In this document: one piece after another, positions 6,425 through 14,302 of the stretch
How positions within the stretch are numbered: the stretch's first letter is position 1
Layout: the number at the start of each line of letters is the position of its first letter
NCBI GenBank assembly: GCA_020439485.1
Contig: JAGQSP010000025.1
Span: 1-17,126, forward strand
From: Acidimicrobiales bacterium
GTDB lineage: Bacteria; Actinomycetota; Acidimicrobiia; Acidimicrobiales; Poriferisodalaceae
Length of the DNA stretch: 17,126 nt
Direction of reading: 5' to 3'
Notes under the pieces: generated by a model
What the model was told of the DNA's origin: nothing
Database searches by the model: none
Seen by the model: the letters and a program-made list of their open reading frames with translations, nothing else
Translations under genes and position numbers: made by a program

Positions 6425-6825
6425 TGACTTCGATCGACTCCGAGGTAGGGCCGTTCGTAGCCGATGCCTCCTGTGTCGCGGGGCCGCGGGCAACCTTGCG
6501 CGAGGTCGCAAGAGCGATAGCCGGCTCAGATCAGACGTTATGCCTGGTCATCGATGACGGCGACGTCGCGGGCGTGCTGTCGGAGGGCGACATCGTGCGG
6601 GCTCTGGCTGAAGGGGCCGATCTCGATCAGGTGTGGGCGGCCGATGTGATGACTACGGCTCTGGTCACGATCTCGGCCCGCTCGTCGCTGCGCGAGGCGG
6701 TCGACACCATGTTGGCGGCACAGACGCACCAGGTCCTGGTGCTCGACGACGACGTCGTACCCGGCCTGCTCAGCCTCACCGACACCGTCGAGGCTTTGAC
6801 GGCAGCTCGCGAATGGTCGCGCTGA
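6424..6825 (+). CDS. CBS-pair protein (Hrp1/Rv2626c-like)
   Basis: 133 residues consisting of two CBS motifs and little else: about 10-62 (ending GVLSEGDIVRAL) and about 72-125 (starting VMTTALVTISARSSLREAV, ending GLLSLTDTVEAL). CBS pairs usually bind adenine nucleotides or act as ligand-sensing regulatory modules. The stand-alone form resembles mycobacterial hypoxic response protein 1 (143 residues), a DosR-regulon product, though similarity is at family level only. The ATG at 6424 overlaps the USP stop, so translation is probably coupled. The ligand and any partner protein are unknown; the other CBS pair in the window belongs to the protease at 11875-12990. Confidence 0.88.
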   Translation: MTSIDSEVGPFVADASCVAGPRATLREVARAIAGSDQTLCLVIDDGDVAGVLSEGDIVRALAEGADLDQVWAADVMTTALVTISARSSLREAVDTMLAAQTHQVLVLDDDVVPGLLSLTDTVEALTAAREWSR

Positions 6826-6844
6826 GGAACACCCGGAAGTCGAA

Positions 6845-8332
6845 GTGTCGCAGCACCAGCCCTACGCAGCCATAGCAGAGACCCATATCTCGGTCGTCAG
6901 CATGGTGGGCGATCGCGCCTACAAGTTCCTCAAACCGATACAGACAGCCTTTCTCGACCACTCCACCGTCGAATCCAGGCGCGATGCTCAGCAACTCGAA
7001 CTGGAGCTGAACCGCAGGATGGCGCCCGACGTGTATCTCGGCGTCGCCGAGGTGGTCGAGAATGGCACCCCCGCCGACTATGTCCTGGTCATGCGTCGCA
7101 TGCCCGCCGATCGCCGGCTCGCAGGCCTGTTGGGCACGACCGAATCCAGCGATGCCCTTCGTTCGGTGGCCAAGGAGATCGCCAGGTTCCACGCCTCGCT
7201 CGAGCCCAGCGAGGCCGCCGCGTCGTGCTCGGGCCCCGATGCCGAGTGGACCCGGTGGGCGAACAACCTGGCCGAGATGCGCGGTGAGATGGTCGATCGC
7301 GGCCTGTTTGGCGATGACGAACTGGGCCGCATCGAAACGATGGCCAAGAGCTACATCGACGGCCGACACCAACTGTTCGCCCGCCGCATCGAGCGCGGCA
7401 TGGCTCGCGATGGCCACGGAGACCTGATGGCCGAGGACATCTTCGTTCTCGAAGACGGACCACGAATCCTCGATTGCCTCGCATTCGACGAGACGCTGCG
7501 ATTGGGCGACGTACTTGCCGATATCGCATTCCTGGTCATGGATGTCGAGAGGCTGGCCGGCCCCGAGTCGGCGGCCAGACTGCTGCGCTTCTATCAAGAG
7601 TTCTCCGCCGAGAGGCACCCCGCGTCTCTGGCACACCACTACGTGGCATACCGGGCACTGGTCCGCGCGAAGATCTGGGCCCTTCGCTACCTGCAGACGG
7701 GCGACGTCGAGCACCGACGATCGGCAAGAGAACATCTGGGCCAGTGCCTCAGCCACCTGGGCCGAGCCAGACCTCGGATGATCCTGGTGGGTGGCGGACC
7801 CGGCAGCGGCAAGTCGACCCTGGCCGAGGCGATCGGCGCTGCGATGGGTTGGACCGTCCTCAACACCGACGAGGTTCGCAAGGACATCGCAGGCATCGGC
7901 CACAGCAACAGGGCTACGGCGGACGCCGAACGGGGCATCTACACGCCAGAATCGACCGAGATGACATACCGCGAACTGGTCGGCGAGGCCTCGACACTGC
8001 TGGCCAACGGGGAAAGCGTCGTGCTCGACGCGTCGTGGTCGGTGGATGCCCACCGCGAGATCGCAAGGCGAGCGGCTGCCGACGCGGGCGCACGTGTCAT
8101 CGAGATCGAGTGCAGGCTGCCCGCCTCCATCGCCAAGGAACGCATAGCCCGGCGGCTGGCCTCACCGTGGACGGTCAGCGATGCAACTCCCGAGATCGTC
8201 GACCACATGGCGTCCAAACGAGAGCCGTGGGACGAGGCGCACCCCGTCGACACCACCAGCTCGAAATCGGAAAGCCGCGACCACGCACTGCGCTACATCG
8301 TCACCGAAGCAAACGAGGTTGCGACAAGGTGA
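6845..8332 (+). CDS. APH-like phosphotransferase / P-loop kinase fusion (Rv2004c-like)
   Basis: 495 residues. Residues about 1-290 resemble the aminoglycoside-phosphotransferase-like fold: GDRAYKFLKP near the N-terminus supplies a candidate ATP-lysine, HGD at 191-193 the catalytic loop and Asp210 (DCLAFDE) a metal-site candidate. Residues about 305-490 form a small-molecule-kinase-like P-loop domain with Walker A GPGSGKST (318-325, Lys323). The same two-domain layout and length (498) occurs in M. tuberculosis Rv2004c, a DosR-regulon protein of undetermined substrate. Start GTG 6845 has GGAAG 5 nt upstream. It lies 19 nt after the CBS gene and its stop overlaps the histidine kinase start (GTGA). 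Real antibiotic modification is unlikely from context; the substrate is unknown. Confidence 0.85.
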   Translation: MSQHQPYAAIAETHISVVSMVGDRAYKFLKPIQTAFLDHSTVESRRDAQQLELELNRRMAPDVYLGVAEVVENGTPADYVLVMRRMPADRRLAGLLGTTESSDALRSVAKEIARFHASLEPSEAAASCSGPDAEWTRWANNLAEMRGEMVDRGLFGDDELGRIETMAKSYIDGRHQLFARRIERGMARDGHGDLMAEDIFVLEDGPRILDCLAFDETLRLGDVLADIAFLVMDVERLAGPESAARLLRFYQEFSAERHPASLAHHYVAYRALVRAKIWALRYLQTGDVEHRRSAREHLGQCLSHLGRARPRMILVGGGPGSGKSTLAEAIGAAMGWTVLNTDEVRKDIAGIGHSNRATADAERGIYTPESTEMTYRELVGEASTLLANGESVVLDASWSVDAHREIARRAAADAGARVIEIECRLPASIAKERIARRLASPWTVSDATPEIVDHMASKREPWDEAHPVDTTSSKSESRDHALRYIVTEANEVATR

Positions 8333-9495
8333 ACGAGAGAGCGGCAGACCACAGCCAGGAGCTATGGCAAGGAGTGTTGGCCACGGCGGTCGATCCGATC
8401 GTGCTGATCGACGAGGCCGGCATCATCCTGCAAGCCAACGCGGCCACGGCGAAGGTGCTGGGTCACGACCCCGAATTCCTGAAGGGCCAGAACGTCTCGG
8501 TTCTGATGCCCGAGCCCTATCGCTCGCGCCACGACGACTACATAGGCCGGTATCTGACCACCCACGAAGCCCGCATCATCGGCATCGGCCGCGAGGTCGA
8601 GGCGCTGCACGCAGACGGTCGACTCATTCCGGTCGCTCTGGCAGTGAGCGCCACCGAGACGCCCATGGGGCGCTTGTTCACCGGAATAGTTCACGACCTG
8701 ACCGAGCGCAAGCGCATCGAGCAGATGCTGCGCGACTCCAACGACACTCTCGAACACCGCGTTCAGCAGCGAACGGCCGAGCTGGAGGCCTCTATGGCCG
8801 AGCTGGCGCGCTCGAACCGCGACCTCGAACAGTTCGCCTACATCGCGTCCCACGACCTGCAGGGGCCCCTGCGCAACGTCAGGCAGGGCCTCGAGTTGCT
8901 CGACGAGCACCTCCGCGAAATAGCCGGAGACATATTCGACGACGAGGCAGACACGCTCAGGCACCACGTGCTCGACAGCGTCGAACGAATGGACGAACTG
9001 ATCAAGGGACTGTTGTCCTACTCGAGGGTCGAACGAACGGGGGCGTCGGTCGATACTCGCGTCGATCTCGCGAGCCTGGTCGACGACGTGATCGACGAGC
9101 TGACCTTCCAGACCGAAGGAATCTCGATCCAGGTTTCGCCCATGCCCTACGTATCGGGCGATCGTGTACAGCTGCGCCAGGTTCTGTCGAACCTGATCCA
9201 GAACGCGATCAAGTACAGGTCAGAGGAACGACCCCTCGAGATAAAGGTCGCTGCGATGCCCGAGGGCGGCAGCTGGCGCATCTCGGTTACCGACAACGGC
9301 ATCGGGGTTCCTCCAGATCAACAACCCAAGGTGTTCGACCTGTTTCGCCGTGGCCATGTCGGCTACCCGGGCACAGGGCTCGGGCTGGCGATCTGCCAAC
9401 GCATCGTCGAGCGACACGGCGGCACCATCCAGGTGAACTCGGACGGCATCAACGGCTCGCAGTTCTCCTTCACTTTGAAAGGAGCGCGCCCATGA
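8329..9495 (+). CDS. FixL-type haem-PAS sensor histidine kinase
   Basis: 388 residues. The PAS domain (about 10-125) is followed by a coiled-coil linker (about 128-165), HisKA with SHDLQGPLR (phospho-His175) and a complete HATPase (LIQNAIKY, DNGIGV, GTGLGLAI). The PAS segment MPEPYRSRHDDYIGRYLTT then EARIIGIGR follows the oxygen sensor FixL closely. His68 falls at the FixL proximal haem ligand (His200 in Bradyrhizobium FixL, by my alignment from memory), and Arg74, Ile83 and Arg88 at Arg206, Ile215 and Arg220. His214 is Arg82, as in Sinorhizobium FixL to my recollection. No membrane span or signal peptide is visible, so it is cytosolic. Start GTG 8329 overlaps the upstream stop; the end overlaps the next receiver gene. 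Haem binding is predicted, not shown. Confidence 0.85.
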   Translation: MNERAADHSQELWQGVLATAVDPIVLIDEAGIILQANAATAKVLGHDPEFLKGQNVSVLMPEPYRSRHDDYIGRYLTTHEARIIGIGREVEALHADGRLIPVALAVSATETPMGRLFTGIVHDLTERKRIEQMLRDSNDTLEHRVQQRTAELEASMAELARSNRDLEQFAYIASHDLQGPLRNVRQGLELLDEHLREIAGDIFDDEADTLRHHVLDSVERMDELIKGLLSYSRVERTGASVDTRVDLASLVDDVIDELTFQTEGISIQVSPMPYVSGDRVQLRQVLSNLIQNAIKYRSEERPLEIKVAAMPEGGSWRISVTDNGIGVPPDQQPKVFDLFRRGHVGYPGTGLGLAICQRIVERHGGTIQVNSDGINGSQFSFTLKGARP

Positions 9496-9920
9496 CGTCT
9501 GGGTCCATTCGGATGCTCGTGGTCGACGACAACCCCCTAGACATCCGTGCGCTGATACGCGCCGCGAAGCGGCTGGGTCTCGGCCACGAGTTCCAGGTGG
9601 CCACGAACGGCGATGAGGCCATCGACCTGCTGAGGGAGTGGGCCGACGAGCAGAAGTTGCCGGACATGATGCTGTTCGACCTGCACCTGCCCGGAGTCGA
9701 CGGCCTCGACCTGCTGGTGCACCGGTCCAGCGTGCCCGCACTGCGCGAGATCCCCACCGTGGTGCTGACCACGTCGTCGGACGACACCGACATCCGTTCG
9801 GTATACGAGGCCGGCGCCAGCGCATTCATAACCAAACCAGCCGATCTCGACGGCTGGTTGGATGTCATAGCGAAGATCGACGATTTCTGGTTCAAGACCG
9901 CCACACTGCCTCCTAGATGA
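9492..9920 (+). CDS. Single-domain receiver protein (Rcp1/CheY-like)
   Basis: 142 residues with only a receiver domain: acidic pocket VVDDNPLD, phosphoacceptor Asp63 (MMLFDLHLPGVDG), TTSS and a KP near the end (ITKPADLDGW). No DNA-binding output. The insertion-rich helix region (LLREWADEQKLPD) resembles receivers of the Rcp1 group that accompany SHDLQ-type kinases such as cyanobacterial phytochromes. ATGA overlap with the kinase before it and with the receiver-kinase hybrid after it implies coupled translation. Likely takes phosphate from the FixL-like kinase and either buffers it or passes it on; no phosphotransfer protein is encoded in the window, so the next step is uncertain. Confidence 0.9.
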   Translation: MTSGSIRMLVVDDNPLDIRALIRAAKRLGLGHEFQVATNGDEAIDLLREWADEQKLPDMMLFDLHLPGVDGLDLLVHRSSVPALREIPTVVLTTSSDDTDIRSVYEAGASAFITKPADLDGWLDVIAKIDDFWFKTATLPPR

Positions 9921-10981
9921 ACGGGCTGGCAGACCTGCGCGTCCTCCTGGTAGAGGACAACGAGATCGACGCGCGCTCACTCAACCGCATACTCGAGCGC
10001 GACAACTCGACGCGCTTTCACGTCGAGAGGGCCTGCGATTTGGCCGAGGCGCTGCAGGCGCTGGACGAGGGTGCCTACGACTGCGTGCTGCTAGATCTGT
10101 CACTCCCGGACTCCGACGGGCTCGACTCGATCGACCGTGTCGTCGCCGCGTCGCCGGCTTGCCCAATTGTCGTCCTGACCGGATACGACGACCCCGCAGT
10201 TGCCGTACAGGCGGTCGATCACGGCGCCCAGGACTACCTGTTCAAACAAAGGGTCGACACCGAAACGGCTGCCCGTTCGATTCGTTATGCGGTCGCCCGA
10301 TATCACGCCGAACGGCAACTGTCGACGGCCCGGGCCCGGCTTCGCGTCATGGACGATCGCGACCGCATTGCCCGCGACCTCCACGACACCGTGATCCAGC
10401 AGCTGTTCGCCACGGGCATGACACTTCAGGCCGCCCTGGGCCGCATAGACGAACCGGCGCTGGCCGAAACCGTGTCTCGCTGCGTCGACGACATCGACGC
10501 GGCGATCAGCCAGTTGCGATCGGCGATATTCGACTTGCACCAGCCGACCGACCAACTGGCCGACACCCTCACCGAGATCGCCGGCGCCGCCAGGGCCAGC
10601 TTGGGCTTCATGCCCGGGGTCGTCATCGAGCGTGCTGACAATGCGCCCAAGGTGCCTCCCGCGATACAGCGCGACATGGCGGCCACCGTGCGCGAGGCGC
10701 TGGCCAACGTTGCTCACCACGCCGAGGCCGATTCGGCGACAGTCACCCTCGAGATCACCGCCGATTTCATCCATCTGGCGATCGCAGACGACGGCAGAGG
10801 CGCTCTGGCGACCGAGGAACACCAGGACGAGTTTCGCGGCAACGGCTTGCTGAACATGGAGCGACGGGCACAGACCCACGGAGGGTCTTTCGAATTCGAC
10901 ACTTCCGCGTCGGGCACGACGGTTCGCTGGACGGTTCCCACCGAGACCCCCGCCGACGACGCCTCGAGGCACAACACCTAG
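9917..10981 (+). CDS. Receiver fused to a DevS/DosS-type histidine kinase core
   Basis: 354 residues. An N-terminal receiver (about 5-125; VEDNEID, Asp60 in VLLDLSLPDSDG, Lys110) is followed directly by a HisKA_3 dimerisation domain with DRDRIARDLHDTVIQQLFA (phospho-His156) and an HATPase (N-box REALANVAHHA, DDGRG, GNGLLNM). The kinase core closely resembles mycobacterial DosS, which has RIARDLHDHVIQRLFA from memory. DosS senses gas through haem GAF domains; here the sensor part is replaced by a receiver, so activity should be controlled by phosphorylation. HisKA_3 kinases normally phosphorylate NarL-type regulators, and the only one in the window is the DevR-like protein at 4199-4858. The start overlaps the preceding stop (ATGA). 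Last gene of the operon; an 87 bp gap follows. Confidence 0.9.
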   Translation: MNGLADLRVLLVEDNEIDARSLNRILERDNSTRFHVERACDLAEALQALDEGAYDCVLLDLSLPDSDGLDSIDRVVAASPACPIVVLTGYDDPAVAVQAVDHGAQDYLFKQRVDTETAARSIRYAVARYHAERQLSTARARLRVMDDRDRIARDLHDTVIQQLFATGMTLQAALGRIDEPALAETVSRCVDDIDAAISQLRSAIFDLHQPTDQLADTLTEIAGAARASLGFMPGVVIERADNAPKVPPAIQRDMAATVREALANVAHHAEADSATVTLEITADFIHLAIADDGRGALATEEHQDEFRGNGLLNMERRAQTHGGSFEFDTSASGTTVRWTVPTETPADDASRHNT

Positions 10982-11018
10982 GCAGGCGTAGTCGGACGGT
11001 CGCGGGCCAACGGCCATG

Positions 11019-11032
11019 GTGACGTTCTGCCC
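11019..11032 (+). promoter_or_regulatory. Weak DosR-box-like site upstream of the USP-protease operon
   Basis: GTGACGTTCTGCCC agrees with the recalled DosR core at 9 of 14 positions and keeps GAC and CCC in register. Its centre is 43 bp before the ATG at 11069. The match alone would not be convincing; it is listed because of position and because similar genes are DosR targets in mycobacteria. Confidence 0.3.
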
Positions 11033-11068
11033 TGTTCTCGTCGATGTGGCATTGGTCATCGTTGTTCC

Positions 11069-11878
11069 ATGCCGATCACCGAGATCATCTGTCCGCTCAG
11101 TGGTCATCCCAAGGCCGACCGTGCCTTGGGCCCGGCCGCCGAGCTCGCCTCGGCCATCGACGCCAAGCTCACCTTGTTCAGCGCGGTCGAAACCGACATC
11201 GATTTCGACCCCCAGACCGCCTACCTCGAGGCGCGCGCAGACGAACTCGAAAGCAAGTTCCGTGGCCTGGTGGTGCGCCAGCGCATCGTCGTCGAACCCC
11301 ACGCCCCCGAGGCGATCGCTGCCCAGTCGGACGAACACAACCTCATCGTCATGGCCACCTCGACATCGCCGCTGCTGCACGATGGCTATGTCGGATCGGC
11401 AGCAGAGCACGTGGTCAGAGGCAGTCATCGCCCCACGATGCTGGTGGGCCCGCATGCCGATCTGGCCATAGCCGACCTTCGGGGGGTTCTGGTACCCATC
11501 GATGGCTCGGCGTTGTCCGAGGCGGCGCTTCCGGTCGGTCAATGGTGGGCAGACCAGCTGGCGTTGCCGCTCGAGGTAACCAGCGTCATCTCCCAGCACG
11601 ACATCGATGCGGCGACCGAGGCCCTCGGTCCCCAGGCGGTGGGGCGCGAATCGATGTACGTCAAGCGGCGGGCCGAGGCCCATGGCGCGACCTGGGAGGT
11701 TCTGCACGGCGACCACCCGGCCGATGCAATCCTGGACGAAGCCAGAACATCGTCGCTGATAGTGATGTCGACTCACGGACGCTCTGGTCTGCGGCGGCTG
11801 GTGATGGGAAGTGTGGCGGTGTCGATCGTTCGCGACGCCCGGACACCGGTGGTGGTGGTCAACCCGCCCCCGTCATGA
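11069..11878 (+). CDS. Tandem universal stress protein with degenerate first domain
   Basis: 269 residues, two UspA domains. Domain 2 (about 138-265) has VLVPIDGS and STHGRSGLRRLVMGS (234-248), close to the ATP-binding signature, with Ser in place of the first Gly. Domain 1 (about 1-127) begins ITEIICPLSGHPKAD and lacks the glycine loop (ATSTSPLLHDGYVGS), so it probably does not bind ATP. No ribosome site is evident before ATG 11069, so the transcript may be leaderless. The stop overlaps the start of the site-2 protease gene (ATGA), so the two are made together. In M. tuberculosis USP Rv2624c neighbours protease Rv2625c in the DosR regulon, the same pairing. Confidence 0.9.
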   Translation: MPITEIICPLSGHPKADRALGPAAELASAIDAKLTLFSAVETDIDFDPQTAYLEARADELESKFRGLVVRQRIVVEPHAPEAIAAQSDEHNLIVMATSTSPLLHDGYVGSAAEHVVRGSHRPTMLVGPHADLAIADLRGVLVPIDGSALSEAALPVGQWWADQLALPLEVTSVISQHDIDAATEALGPQAVGRESMYVKRRAEAHGATWEVLHGDHPADAILDEARTSSLIVMSTHGRSGLRRLVMGSVAVSIVRDARTPVVVVNPPPS

Positions 11879-12990
11879 ACGGGCTGACCATCGCTCGAAT
11901 CCATGGCATCGCCGTTCGCGTCAACTGGGGCGTCATGTTCATCGCCCTGGGCATCGCGTGGACCCTGGCCGAAGACATCCTTCCGGGCTCGGCGTCGGGC
12001 CATGACACCGCCGCCTACCGGCTGTGGGCGCTTCTGGTGACGATTCTGTTCTTTGCCGGGCTGGTGGCGCACGAGTTCGGCCATTCCCTGGTCGCCCAGC
12101 GCGAAGGCGTCGAGGTATCCAGCATCACCCTGTGGATCTTCGGCGGCGTGGCGTCGCTCGACTCGCCGGTGCCGTCGGCCTCGAGCGCCTTTCGAATTGC
12201 CATCGCGGGCCCGGCCGTCAGCTTCGGTCTTGGTGCCGGGTTCGTGGCAGCCGGCTCGGCGATCGACGGTGTCGCCCGGGCCGCGCTGTTGTGGCTGGGC
12301 TTCATCAACATCGCGTTGGCCGTGTTCAACCTGGTGCCGGCATTCCCGCTCGACGGTGGCCGGGTCTATCAGGCCTACATGTGGCACCGCACCGGAAGCG
12401 AGGTCGCTGCCACCGTTGCAGCAGCGAAGCTGGGCAGAGCACTGGCCTTCGCTCTGGTGGCCGCAGGCTTGGCCGAGATGATCTTCCTGGGTGCCATTGG
12501 TGGCCTGTGGCTGGTGGTGCTCGGGTGGTTCATCAGCGAGGCGGCCGCAAGCGAGGTCGAGTACGTCCGCCACGGTCGACCCCTGGCCGACGTCGCGGTG
12601 TCGCGGTTGATGACCCCGGCGCCTGCAACCGTCAGATCGAGTTGGTCGCTCGAACAGCTGGCGGACGCTCTGTTGAGCGGCCCTCGTCACGCCGCATACC
12701 CCGTCGTCGACGACAATGGCTTGCTGGTCGGCACGGTCGAGGCCTCCGAGCTGCACCGCGTTCCTCGATCTGAATGGCCGACTACCGCGCTGGCGTCCGT
12801 GGCGAAGCCTCCAGAACAGTCGATCGTCGTGTCGCCCGACACGTCGGTACTCGACTTGCTTCGCGACTTCGAGCGCCACCGCGGCCACAGAGCCGTGGTG
12901 GTCTCTGACCTGCGACCGGTGGGGATGGTCGCTCCGAGCGACGTGGTGCGCTTTGTTGCGGTGATGGATGCCAGCGAATCGAGCCGATAG
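11875..12990 (+). CDS. rip3: Rip3-like site-2 zinc metalloprotease with C-terminal CBS pair
   Basis: 371 residues. M50B intramembrane protease: HEFGH at 66-70 gives two zinc His and the catalytic Glu67, and NLVPAFPLDGGR places the third zinc ligand at Asp160. About six membrane spans are visible between residues 12 and 225. Residues about 235-365 form two CBS motifs (VSRLMTPAPATVRSSWSLEQL and a second ending PVGMVAPSDVVRFV). The architecture and size match Rv2625c (Rip3, 393 residues) of the DosR regulon. The family cleaves membrane-spanning substrates, often anti-sigma factors; no candidate substrate is encoded nearby. The CBS pair may gate activity by nucleotide binding, as in SpoIVFB-type proteases. 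Coupled to the upstream USP by ATGA overlap. Last gene of the island. Confidence 0.9.
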   Translation: MNGLTIARIHGIAVRVNWGVMFIALGIAWTLAEDILPGSASGHDTAAYRLWALLVTILFFAGLVAHEFGHSLVAQREGVEVSSITLWIFGGVASLDSPVPSASSAFRIAIAGPAVSFGLGAGFVAAGSAIDGVARAALLWLGFINIALAVFNLVPAFPLDGGRVYQAYMWHRTGSEVAATVAAAKLGRALAFALVAAGLAEMIFLGAIGGLWLVVLGWFISEAAASEVEYVRHGRPLADVAVSRLMTPAPATVRSSWSLEQLADALLSGPRHAAYPVVDDNGLLVGTVEASELHRVPRSEWPTTALASVAKPPEQSIVVSPDTSVLDLLRDFERHRGHRAVVVSDLRPVGMVAPSDVVRFVAVMDASESSR

Positions 12991-12996
12991 ACGCGC

Positions 12997-13035
12997 GAGA
13001 CGAATGGCGACAATTCGTCTCACATCGTGTAGATT
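12997..13035 (+). promoter_or_regulatory. P450 promoter with inverted-repeat operator
   Basis: Perfect 9-bp arms GAGACGAAT (12997-13005) and ATTCGTCTC (13013-13021) flank a 7-bp centre GGCGACA. A -35-like GCGACA (13007-13012) sits in that centre and a -10-like TAGATT (13030-13035) follows with exactly 17 bp between. The arms therefore bracket the -35 element, a layout expected for a dimeric repressor such as a TetR-type protein. The arms are AT-balanced and no T-run follows, which argues against a terminator. Confidence 0.55.
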
Positions 13036-13079
13036 CTGGGTTGAGCATCCGTCGTATCGCCACAGGAGCAACGAAGCGC

Positions 13080-14282
13080 ATGACCCACACCGACCTCGAC
13101 TGGGCCACCGACTACGACATCTTCGATGCGACCTACATCGAGAACCCGTTCCCAATCTGGGACGAACTGCGCGAGCGGTGCCCCGTATCGCACACCGATC
13201 GCTACCAGGGTTCGTGGCTGCCCACGACCTACGAAGACGTCACGGCGATCGCCCGCGACGTCGAACACTTCAGCTCGCGCAGTGTGTCGGTGTTCCCGCC
13301 GCCCGACGGCGAACAGGATGGTGAGGCTCCGCTGTTGGCCGCCGGTGTTCCCCCGATCTCGGCCGACCCGCCCGTGCATACCTGGTCGAGGCGCCTGCTG
13401 CTGCCGTGGTTCTCGCCCAAGCGGGTCGGCGACTACGAGATCACCACCCGTGCCCTGTGCCGCAAGCTGGTCGACGGGTTCGTCCACAACGGTCGCGCCG
13501 ACGCCGCCGCCGACTACGCCCAGCAGATCCCCGTGCGAATCATCGGCCAGGTGCTCGGTGTTCCCGAGGAGCGGTCCGACGTGTTCGTCGGCTGGGTTCG
13601 AGACATCCTCGAGTTCGCCAACGACGAAGAGCGCCGCAAGCGTGGCGTCATAGAACTGGTCACATACTTCAACGAGTTGATCGAACAACGTCGCGATGGC
13701 GATGGCGACGACCTCATCAGCGAGCTGCTGCGCGCCGAGGTCGATGGTGAGAAGGTGTCAGACCCCCACATCCTGGGCACAGCGGCGCTGACCCTCATCG
13801 CCGGAGTGGACACGACATGGTCTGCCATCGGATCGGCGCTTTGGCATCTGGCCACCCACGACGACGATCGCCGCAGGCTGGTGGCCGAGCCCGAGTTGAT
13901 GGACACCGCAGTCGAAGAGCTGCTGCGCGCCTACTCACCGGTGACGATGGCGCGCATCGTCACCGAAGACCACGAGTACAAGGGCTGCCCGATGCACAAG
14001 GGCGACCGCGTGCTGCTGAACTTCCCGGCCGCCAACCGCGACCCCAACCAGTTTCCCGACGCAGACCAGGTGGTCATCGACCGCGAGGTCAACCGCCACG
14101 TCGCCTTCGGTGCGGGCATCCATCGCTGTGCGGGCTCGAACCTGGCCCGCATGGAGCTGAGGGTCGCCATCGAGGAGTGGCTCGCCCGCATCCCAGAGTT
14201 CGTCCTGGATCCCGAGGGCGAGGTCACCTGGGCAGGTGGGCAGGTCAGGGGACCGCGCAACGTGCCGGTCATCTTCGACTGA
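13080..14282 (+). CDS. Cytochrome P450
   Basis: 400 residues, the usual size of a soluble bacterial class I P450. Hallmarks in order: I-helix oxygen-activating AGVDTTWS (241-248), ExxR at Glu280-Arg283 (EELLR), and the haem loop FGAGIHRCAGSNLARME with thiolate Cys350. The haem-proximal helix then carries VAIEEWL. It needs a ferredoxin and reductase, none of which is encoded here. The substrate cannot be inferred; the subfamily was not recognised. ATG 13080 follows AGGAG with a rather long 11 nt gap; an in-frame TTG at 13041 is possible but less likely. It has its own predicted promoter and operator, distinct from the DosR-like boxes. The alkC-type gene starts 20 bp after its stop. Confidence 0.93.
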   Translation: MTHTDLDWATDYDIFDATYIENPFPIWDELRERCPVSHTDRYQGSWLPTTYEDVTAIARDVEHFSSRSVSVFPPPDGEQDGEAPLLAAGVPPISADPPVHTWSRRLLLPWFSPKRVGDYEITTRALCRKLVDGFVHNGRADAAADYAQQIPVRIIGQVLGVPEERSDVFVGWVRDILEFANDEERRKRGVIELVTYFNELIEQRRDGDGDDLISELLRAEVDGEKVSDPHILGTAALTLIAGVDTTWSAIGSALWHLATHDDDRRRLVAEPELMDTAVEELLRAYSPVTMARIVTEDHEYKGCPMHKGDRVLLNFPAANRDPNQFPDADQVVIDREVNRHVAFGAGIHRCAGSNLARMELRVAIEEWLARIPEFVLDPEGEVTWAGGQVRGPRNVPVIFD

Positions 14283-14302
14283 CGATCGCCGGCGACGCAC
14301 AG

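Noticed and set aside
7474..8328. Open frame extending the PAS kinase upstream by 285 codons
   Set aside because: It is out-of-frame within the APH/P-loop kinase gene, arginine-rich and without domains; GTG 8329 with GTGA overlap is the better start.
11001..11014. GGCC-AAC-GGCC hairpin after the receiver-kinase gene as a terminator
   Set aside because: Stem of four pairs and no following T-run; too weak.
9917..11886. Identical 12-base gene starts (ATGAACGGGCTG) of the receiver-kinase and protease genes
   Set aside because: Similarity stops after the first four codons and both starts are overlap-coupled; likely coincidence.
13817..14302. Open frame extending the AlkC-type gene into the P450 gene
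   Set aside because: The translation there is a shadow of the P450 reading frame; family similarity begins at the GTG at 14303.
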